Positions 6,682 through 11,688 of a stretch of 11,688 nt of DNA are shown one piece after another. The stretch's first letter is position 1, and every line of letters begins with the position of its first letter. The notes under the pieces are model-generated. The model worked only from the letters and a program-made list of their open reading frames with translations, had not been told where the DNA came from and did not search any database. The stretch covers positions 1 to 11,688 of the forward strand of contig SBEK01000133.1 of assembly GCA_009668925.1 (NCBI GenBank), given 5' to 3'. Made by a program: the position numbers and the translations under genes. Origin of the DNA: Deltaproteobacteria bacterium. GTDB lineage: Bacteria; Desulfobacterota; Syntrophia; Syntrophales; Smithellaceae.

Positions 6682-6697
6682 TGGCAAGGTAATTGCT
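6682..6697 (+). promoter_or_regulatory. Sigma-54 promoter of amtB
   Basis: TGGCAAGGTAATTGCT matches the sigma-54 consensus TGGCACGNNNNTTGCW at all but one fixed position, with the exact GG-N10-GC spacing. Transcription would start near 6708, about 30 nt before ATG 6739. This indicates nitrogen-limitation control through an enhancer-binding activator. It also rules out any amtB start before it. Confidence 0.8.
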
Positions 6698-6738
6698 CTA
6701 AGATGTTAAGCAATATACAATCTGGAGGAAAAAACATA

Positions 6739-7965
6739 ATGGGTGCTGAAATCAGTACGGGCGATACGGCCTGGATCTTGGTGTGTTGTTCCCTCGTTCT
6801 TTTGATGACGCCGGCGCTGGCGTTCTTTTACGGCGGCATGGTGCGCAGAAAGAATGTTCTTTCCACTTTGACGCTGAGCTACATCTTCATGTCGCTCATC
6901 GGCGTTCAGTGGGTGCTCTACGGCTATTCGCTCTCCTTCGGCCCGGACATCAAGGGGCTGATCGGCGGACTGGATTATCTGGGATTTCTGGGCGTCGGGG
7001 CTGCGCCTAATCCCGTCTACGCCAAGGCTATCCCTCATCAACTTTTTGCTGCGTTCCAGATGATGTTTGCCGTCATCACACCCGCCCTGATTACCGGCGC
7101 TTTCGTCGAACGCGTCAAATTCAAGAGCTTCCTGCTTTTCAGCCTGCTGTGGGCCACGCTGGTCTATGATCCGCTTTGTCACTGGGTCTGGGGGCAAGGT
7201 GGATGGCTCAAAGAAATGGGCGTCCTTGATTTTGCCGGCGGAACGGTTGTGCATATCGCGGCCGGATTTTCGGCGCTCGCGTTTGCGTTGGTCATCGGCC
7301 CGCGCAAGGGCCACGGCAACTCTCCCATGGAGCCGAATAATATTCCGCTCACGGTTTTGGGAACCGGGCTTCTGTGGGTCGGCTGGTTCGGCTTTAATGC
7401 AGGCAGCGCGCTTGGCGCAAACGGTGTGGCGGTAAACGCCCTGGTCACAACCAACACCTCGGCCGCGACCGCGGGGATCGTCTGGATGCTGCTCTCCTGG
7501 CTCGACGGCCGGCCCAGCACCCTGGGCATCGCCACCGGAATGGTCGTCGGTCTGGCCGCGGTCACGCCGGCCTGCGGGTTTGTCACCCCGCTGGCGGCGA
7601 TGGTCATCGGGGCCGTGTCCGCGCCGCTTGCTTATTATGCGATGCGTTTTCGGGAACAGCGCCGGCTGGATGAATCCCTGGACGTTTGGGCCTGCCACGG
7701 CATGGGCAGCCTCTGGGGCACCATTGCCACGGGATTATTTGCCACGGTAGCCGTTAACGCCGATGGAGCCAACGGCTTGTTTTTCGGCAATCCCGCCCAG
7801 CTGGGCATCCAGATCGTGGCGGTGATCGTCACCATCGTCTTTTCTTTCGGGGTGACTTATGTGCTGGCCAAGCTGCTCAATATGAGCATCGGATTGCGGG
7901 TGAGTCCCATCGAAGAAGATGTGGGGCTGGACATCAGCTCCCATGGAGAAAGGTCCTACTCTTAG
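6739..7965 (+). CDS. amtB: Ammonium transporter AmtB
   Basis: The 408-residue inner-membrane protein is an Amt/Rh ammonium channel of normal length with about 11 membrane helices. The twin pore histidines are H172 (GGTVVHIAAG) and H320 (ACHGMGS). D164 in DFAGG, the periplasmic gate phenylalanine region FQMMFA (106-111) and GWFGFNAGS (215-223) are also present. The cytoplasmic tail EEDVGLDISSHGERSY matches the region that binds GlnK in E. coli. ATG 6739 is chosen because TGGAGG at 6723-6728 precedes it and the sigma-54 promoter lies just upstream; earlier in-frame starts would precede the promoter. There is no cleavable signal peptide of the E. coli type. The glnK-like gene begins 53 bp downstream, so the pair is probably cotranscribed: PII closes the channel when nitrogen is sufficient. 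Confidence 0.95.
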   Translation: MGAEISTGDTAWILVCCSLVLLMTPALAFFYGGMVRRKNVLSTLTLSYIFMSLIGVQWVLYGYSLSFGPDIKGLIGGLDYLGFLGVGAAPNPVYAKAIPHQLFAAFQMMFAVITPALITGAFVERVKFKSFLLFSLLWATLVYDPLCHWVWGQGGWLKEMGVLDFAGGTVVHIAAGFSALAFALVIGPRKGHGNSPMEPNNIPLTVLGTGLLWVGWFGFNAGSALGANGVAVNALVTTNTSAATAGIVWMLLSWLDGRPSTLGIATGMVVGLAAVTPACGFVTPLAAMVIGAVSAPLAYYAMRFREQRRLDESLDVWACHGMGSLWGTIATGLFATVAVNADGANGLFFGNPAQLGIQIVAVIVTIVFSFGVTYVLAKLLNMSIGLRVSPIEEDVGLDISSHGERSYS

Positions 7966-8018
7966 GCCGCGGTCACCTGCCGCCCAACTTGTCGAATTAT
8001 GGAATTGGAGATTTTGCC

Positions 8019-8396
8019 ATGCTGAAAAAAATCGAGGCGATCATTCGCGAAGATAAAGTAAACGATGTCATCGACGCTTTGAAAGAAATAGGAATCGTGG
8101 GCCTGAACACGTTTGAAGTGCGCGGCCACGGCCGGCAGGGCGGCGTGCAGCTCGTCGGGCGCGCCGGAACCTACCAGGTCAACATGCTGCCCAAGATCCA
8201 AATCAATATTGTTCTGAACCAGCGCAACCTGGATGCGGCCCTCGAGGCGATTCTCAAATCGGCGTATACGGGCGAGACGGGCGACGGCATTATCTTCGTA
8301 ACGCCCGTGGAGGACGTCATCCGCGTCCGGACGCGCGAGCGGGGTCCGGGCGCCATGATGTATCCGGGGGATATCGACGAAAAGAGAAAAGCGTAG
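8019..8396 (+). CDS. glnK: PII nitrogen regulatory protein, GlnK-type
   Basis: The 125-residue protein is a full PII protein. It starts M-L-K-K-I-E-A-I-I-R, with VRGHGRQ (34-40) leading into the T-loop. The uridylylation-site tyrosine is conserved as Y52 in AGTYQVN, equivalent to E. coli Tyr51, whereas Tyr46 is Gly. The C-terminal region keeps GDG, R102 and R104, but Lys90 is Ile91. A longer tail, YPGDIDEKR, follows. ATG 8019 is preferred over an in-frame TTG at 7989 because TTGGAG at 8005-8010 is well placed and the homologous N-terminus starts here. Being 53 bp after amtB, it most likely regulates that channel and shares its sigma-54 promoter. It converges with the amidotransferase gene, leaving only 10 bp between stop codons. 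Confidence 0.92.
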   Translation: MLKKIEAIIREDKVNDVIDALKEIGIVGLNTFEVRGHGRQGGVQLVGRAGTYQVNMLPKIQINIVLNQRNLDAALEAILKSAYTGETGDGIIFVTPVEDVIRVRTRERGPGAMMYPGDIDEKRKA

Positions 8397-8408
8397 TCTC
8401 CGCGCTTT
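8388..8408. terminator. Hairpin shared by two converging genes
   Basis: AAAGCG and CGCTTT form a perfect 6-bp stem with a 9-nt loop across the 10-bp gap between glnK and the amidotransferase gene. On the - strand it is followed by a T-rich tract (CGCTTTTCTCTTTTC), a plausible terminator for the amidotransferase transcript. In the + direction the T-run is only TTT. Confidence 0.4.
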
Positions 8409-9096
8409 ATGGGCGCGCAAGAAATGAGAGGACGTCGTCCATTAAGCGATTGATGGCGGCATACCGCCCGGGGCCGGCCTGCAAAATGTCTTCCGCGGTT
8501 TGGACATACGGCGCGGGCGTCAGTTCATCTGCGCAATGGGCAACAAGTGCGCCTGCGGTTTGCGGTGTGGTTTCCAGGTGAAACTGCAGCCCGATGGCCG
8601 AACGGCCCAACTGAAACGCCTGATTCTGACATCCGTCGCTTTTCGCGATGCGGACCGCCCCCTGGGGCAAGTCAAATGTTTCGCCGTGCCAGTGAAAGAC
8701 ATCCACGGACTCAGGAAACTGAAAGACGGAAGAATCGTTGCCGGGAATTCCGTAAATCGGAAACCAGCCGATCTCGCGGACGGGATTGCGAAACACTTTG
8801 GCCCCGGCCGCATTGGCAATGAGCTGCGCGCCGAGGCAAACGCCCAGCATCGGAACCTGCGCGCCGATGGCTTCCCGGATGAACCGCTTTTCGGCGATAA
8901 GCCAGGGAAACGCCGCTTCATCATTGACGCTCATCGGACCGCCCATGATGATGATCAGGTCGACCGCCCGGAGATCCGGGAGCCCGGCCCCATCGAAGAA
9001 ACCGGTGCGGGTGACTTCATACCCTGTCTTCTCCAGCCACACTGCGATGCTGCCGAGGCCTTCAAAGGGAACATGGTGTAAACAGTGCGCGCGCAT
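8407..9096 (-). CDS. Class I glutamine amidotransferase (GMP synthase-like)
   Basis: The 229-residue cytoplasmic protein has the class I amidotransferase triad: Cys87 in the nucleophile elbow LGVCLGAQ, and His173 with Glu175 in GLQFHLETTP. The start HVPFEGLGSI and the MGGPMSV motif (51-57) are typical of the stand-alone GMP synthase-like group (COG0518). Such proteins release ammonia from glutamine and usually pass it to a partner, but no synthetase domain is fused or adjacent. ATG 9096 is chosen by homology, with AGGAT/AAGGAT just upstream. It lies 100 bp after the PII gene on the same strand, so a ptsP-PII-amidotransferase transcription unit is likely. The acceptor is unknown. The context points to glutamine or ammonium handling. 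Confidence 0.85.
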   Translation of the reverse strand: MRAHCLHHVPFEGLGSIAVWLEKTGYEVTRTGFFDGAGLPDLRAVDLIIIMGGPMSVNDEAAFPWLIAEKRFIREAIGAQVPMLGVCLGAQLIANAAGAKVFRNPVREIGWFPIYGIPGNDSSVFQFPESVDVFHWHGETFDLPQGAVRIAKSDGCQNQAFQLGRSAIGLQFHLETTPQTAGALVAHCADELTPAPYVQTAEDILQAGPGRYAAINRLMDDVLSFLARP

Positions 9097-9196
9097 ATCC
9101 TTATCCTGTTCTCGTAAACGTTCTGAACACCCCCGAAGCAGGGATGGCCTATTGCTCATTCCCCACGCCTGATGATCCGTCAGTCCGCAAGCGCCG

Positions 9197-9538
9197 TCAT
9201 CCGATCGCCAGACGGCCCATTTCGCCTGTGCGGATCCGGATGCACTCCTCCAGAGGAACGATAAATATTTTACCGTCGCCGATATTGCCGGTGCGCGCGC
9301 CCTTGATAATGGCTTCCACCGTCGGCCGGACGTAGTCATCGTTGACGGCGATTTCAAAGCGCACCCGCGGCAGCAGGTCTCCGTCCGTGACGGCCCCGTC
9401 GCTGGTGTCTGTTTTTCCCACCTGTGCACCGCAGCCGACCACGTTGGACACGGTGATTTTACCTACTTTGACGTCGCGCAGAGCGTCCTTGACCACCTTG
9501 ATTTTATCCGCTTGCACGATCGCTATGACCAGTTTCAT
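9197..9538 (-). CDS. PII-family protein with a non-modifiable T-loop
   Basis: The 113-residue protein has the usual PII length and core. It begins M-K-L-V-I-A-I-V-Q, and keeps GDGK (87-90) with Lys90, then IFIVPLEECIRIRTGE with Arg101 and Arg103 for ATP. The T-loop has standard length but unusual sequence, GKTDTSDGAVTDGDLLPR: Tyr46 is Ser and Tyr51 is Thr, so normal uridylylation cannot occur. The Gln39 that contacts 2-oxoglutarate aligns with Q39 in GAQVG. ATG 9538 follows a good AAAGGAG site. Nucleotide sensing is thus expected, but with a different partner or a different modification. It lies 139 bp after ptsP and 100 bp before the amidotransferase. It could have its own promoter in the 139-bp gap, but no sigma-54 site is visible there. 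Confidence 0.88.
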   Translation of the reverse strand: MKLVIAIVQADKIKVVKDALRDVKVGKITVSNVVGCGAQVGKTDTSDGAVTDGDLLPRVRFEIAVNDDYVRPTVEAIIKGARTGNIGDGKIFIVPLEECIRIRTGEMGRLAIG

Positions 9539-9677
9539 GATGTTTCTCCTTTGAACTTTTGTTCTATAATTTATCGGGGCCCTGATGATTGAGCCCCCGT
9601 CGCTTTCCTGTATAGCCTGATAACGGTGAAAAAAGAAAGGAGCGAATTGACCCTCGGTTCGGAGCACTTCTTCCGGG

Positions 9678-11688
9678 TCAGGAAGAAAATAATTCCTTTT
9701 CGATGCGGCTGATCGTTCCCGCCGCCAGGAGGCGCGCCGCTTGCGCCTCGGCTTTGGGCACATCAATGGCGGAGATGATTTTCTGGTTTTCCGCCAGATA
9801 CAGGGCATTCATACTCACCGTCCGGATGCCGCATCCGATCAGGAACGGCAGGTAGGCGGCCGAATTGGCCATATCTCCGCAAACCGATACGTCTTTCCCG
9901 CGGACCCGGGCGGCGTCGGCAACCCTTTTGATGGCGCGCAGCACCGCCGGGTGGTGCGGAATGTAATACTCCGCGACGTCCTCGTTGGTGCGGTCAACGG
10001 CCAGCATATATTGAATAAGGTCGTTGGTCCCGATGGAAAAGAAATCGACGACCTCGGCGAATTCCTCAATGATCCCGACGGCGGCCGGAACTTCGACCAT
10101 CATGCCGATTTGCGGACGGTCGTGGAAAACGGCGCCCGCTGCCCGCAGGTCATCGGCGCACTCGCGCACAATGTCTCTGGCCTGCGAAAACTCGTCGAGA
10201 GAAAAAATCATGGGAAACATGATTTTCAGGTCGCAGTCCGCACCGGCGCGCAGAATGGCTCTGACCTGCTGGATAAAGGTGTCCCGGTGCTTGAGCGAAA
10301 ACCGGATGGACCGAAGCCCCAGGAAAGGATTTTCCTCCCTGGCCGAATCGAGATGAGCGGGCGTCTTGTCCCCGCCGATATCCAGCGTGCGAAACGTGAT
10401 GTCTTTGGAGGGAGCGCCCGTGACCAGTTTCCGGTAAACAAAAAATTGCTCCTCTTCGGATGGAAAACTCTGCCGGATGATGAACGGGAACTCGGAGCGG
10501 TACAGCCCGATGCCGTCGCAGGACAGATCTCTCAGCGTATCGAGGTCTTTGAGCAGATTGATGTTGGCCATGAGCCCGATGCGCACGCCGTCTTTTGTCC
10601 GCGTGATCTTGTCCATCACGGGAGGCGGTTTCACCGCGGCCTTGCTCTCGATCCGGTCGCGGAACTCCCGGACGATGTCTTCCGCCGGATTGACGAACAC
10701 ATTGCCGAGCTCGGCATTGATGAGGATCCGGTCCCCGTCGGAAATCCGATTTGCCGCCGGATCATTGACGATGACCATGGGAATGTCCAGAGAGCGGGCC
10801 AGGATGGAAACATGCGAGGTGACCCCGCCGCTCAGGAGGATGATGCCCTTCACCTCTTCCGACGACAGTTTCAAGAGATCGGAGGGATACAGATCGGTCG
10901 CAATGACCACCCGGTTGCGCGTAGGCGGCAGCCGGGCCTCTTTCCCGGCGAGGTTCCTGATGATCCTGGTGGCCAGATCCTCAATGTCGTGAACCTTCTC
11001 TCTGATATACGGCTCCGGACTCGCCGAAAACAGCGTGATGTATTTCTGCGCCGCCGCCAGCACCGCATCCGGCGCATTTTTACCCCTCTTCACGGACTGA
11101 GTCATGGCCGAAATAAAGCTTTCATCTTTGAGGATAAGCAGGTGCGAGGTGAAGATCATGGAGGCGGCGTCGCTGAGCTTGTGTTCGACCGCCTTCTGCA
11201 GGGCGGTCAGTTCCCTCCCCGTCTTGGCCAGTGCTTTTTGCAGATCGGCAAGCCCGTATTTCTTTTCGAAGGTCTGACCCGCCAGATCGTTGAACCTGAG
11301 AGCGCCGAAAGCCAGCGTGGCTTTCGCGTAAGCATAGCCCCGGGAAGCCGCCTTCCCTTTCAGAAACATTCCGGCGAGCTGTTCCTTTTTTCCGCGCGGC
11401 CCTTCTGCCGGCGCGGCATGCCTCAGGGAAATGATGATTTTGATGTTCTCCAGCACGATGGCCAGCTGGGAGGCGACGATTTGCAGCGCCTTGACGTCGT
11501 TGTCTTCAAACAGGTTGTTGTGCTGCCGCTGCAGCATGATGACGCCCACGGGGCTTGCACCGCTGACGATCGGGACGGATAAGAACGACTTATAGCGCTC
11601 TTCCCCGGTCGCCTTGAAATAGCGAAAGTTCGGATGCTGGAAACCGTCGGCGATAAAGACCGGTTCATTTTTCTGGAAAACGCTGCCG
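9678..11688 (-). CDS. ptsP: Nitrogen-PTS enzyme I PtsP with GAF domain (5' part outside window)
   Basis: The frame is open to the window edge, giving 669 visible residues; the start lies beyond 11688. The visible part opens with the second half of a GAF domain (VGVIMLQRQ...DNDVKALQIVASQLAIVLEN, down to about 11435). A complete enzyme I module follows: GKAASRGYAYA (PEP-utilising N-domain), the phosphohistidine in GGVTSHVSILAR (His codon 10812-10814), then GLYRSEF, FRTLDIGGDK, ENPFLGLRSIR, MVEVPAA, SIGTNDLIQYMLAVDR and the active-site Cys in VCGDMAN. PtsP takes phosphate from PEP and passes it to NPr and then EIIA-Ntr. In E. coli its GAF domain senses glutamine and 2-oxoglutarate. CGDMA replaces the usual CGEMA/CGELA, and the end NALYLAENQKII differs from the usual S-x-R-x-K. 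It precedes the PII and amidotransferase genes on the same strand. NPr and EIIA are not in the window. Confidence 0.92.
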   Translation of the reverse strand, partial: GSVFQKNEPVFIADGFQHPNFRYFKATGEERYKSFLSVPIVSGASPVGVIMLQRQHNNLFEDNDVKALQIVASQLAIVLENIKIIISLRHAAPAEGPRGKKEQLAGMFLKGKAASRGYAYAKATLAFGALRFNDLAGQTFEKKYGLADLQKALAKTGRELTALQKAVEHKLSDAASMIFTSHLLILKDESFISAMTQSVKRGKNAPDAVLAAAQKYITLFSASPEPYIREKVHDIEDLATRIIRNLAGKEARLPPTRNRVVIATDLYPSDLLKLSSEEVKGIILLSGGVTSHVSILARSLDIPMVIVNDPAANRISDGDRILINAELGNVFVNPAEDIVREFRDRIESKAAVKPPPVMDKITRTKDGVRIGLMANINLLKDLDTLRDLSCDGIGLYRSEFPFIIRQSFPSEEEQFFVYRKLVTGAPSKDITFRTLDIGGDKTPAHLDSAREENPFLGLRSIRFSLKHRDTFIQQVRAILRAGADCDLKIMFPMIFSLDEFSQARDIVRECADDLRAAGAVFHDRPQIGMMVEVPAAVGIIEEFAEVVDFFSIGTNDLIQYMLAVDRTNEDVAEYYIPHHPAVLRAIKRVADAARVRGKDVSVCGDMANSAAYLPFLIGCGIRTVSMNALYLAENQKIISAIDVPKAEAQAARLLAAGTISRIEKELFSS

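Larger units (their letters stand above)
6185..6738. other. 554-bp divergent regulatory region between the short PII gene and amtB
   Basis: No gene is supported here. It holds two opposed sigma-54-type promoters, the phased 11-bp repeats, and a 12-bp direct repeat CGGCAAACCGCA at 6467-6478 and 6604-6615. The latter folds as GCGG-CAAA-CCGC in the first copy. The rest appears non-coding. Confidence 0.6.

Noticed and set aside
9741..11582. Long + strand open frame of over 600 codons opposite ptsP
   Set aside because: It is an antisense shadow of the GC-rich ptsP coding sequence. It shows no recognisable domain, while the - strand frame carries all enzyme I motifs.
1..11688. CRISPR array, toxin-antitoxin pair or phage genes
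   Set aside because: No regularly spaced repeats, no small paired genes with toxin-like motifs and no phage structural or integrase genes were seen.

Overview
The window looks like chromosomal DNA of a Gram-negative, probably anaerobic proteobacterium. A Desulfobacterota / Syntrophales-type organism (the former Deltaproteobacteria) is my best guess. This is an inference from gene style: clear Shine-Dalgarno sites, a sigma-54-type promoter in front of amtB with an adjacent glnK-type gene, a GAF-containing nitrogen-PTS enzyme I, and a periplasmic branched-chain amino-acid-type binding protein followed by an AMP-forming acyl-CoA ligase. No rRNA or other taxonomic marker is present to confirm it.

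Positions 1-1900 are a patchy accessory stretch. An AT-rich gene end (COP23-like at best) is followed by a GC-rich SAM-dependent methyltransferase and then an AT-rich secreted protein resembling surface-adhesin E. About 450 bp of intergenic DNA ends in a good sigma-70-type promoter. Positions 2004-5459 form a likely operon on the + strand: an orphan periplasmic binding protein, a fatty-acid-type acyl-CoA ligase and a GNAT acetyltransferase. A tRNA-Gln(CUG) gene lies on the - strand at 5525-5598, facing the operon.

Positions 5757-11688 form a nitrogen-sensing neighbourhood. It begins with a 127-bp palindromic, MITE-like repeat. Beside it, on the - strand, is a short PII-like gene whose protein stops just after the conserved IF of the C-terminal region and lacks key nucleotide-binding residues. 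A 554-bp divergent intergenic region separates that gene from amtB. It carries a near-consensus sigma-54 promoter for amtB, a second sigma-54-like promoter facing the PII gene, and a pair of 11-bp direct repeats exactly 30 bp apart that could be activator sites. amtB is followed by a glnK-like PII gene that keeps the modifiable tyrosine.

Converging on these from the right, on the - strand, are ptsP (GAF plus enzyme I, cut by the window edge), a third PII gene with Thr in place of Tyr51, and a class I glutamine amidotransferase. The window therefore holds one ammonium channel, three PII paralogues with different T-loops, an amidotransferase and the first enzyme of the nitrogen phosphotransferase cascade. 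The likely theme is sensing of ammonium, glutamine and 2-oxoglutarate. The most unusual points are the divergence of the three PII T-loops and the truncated PII next to the repeat.
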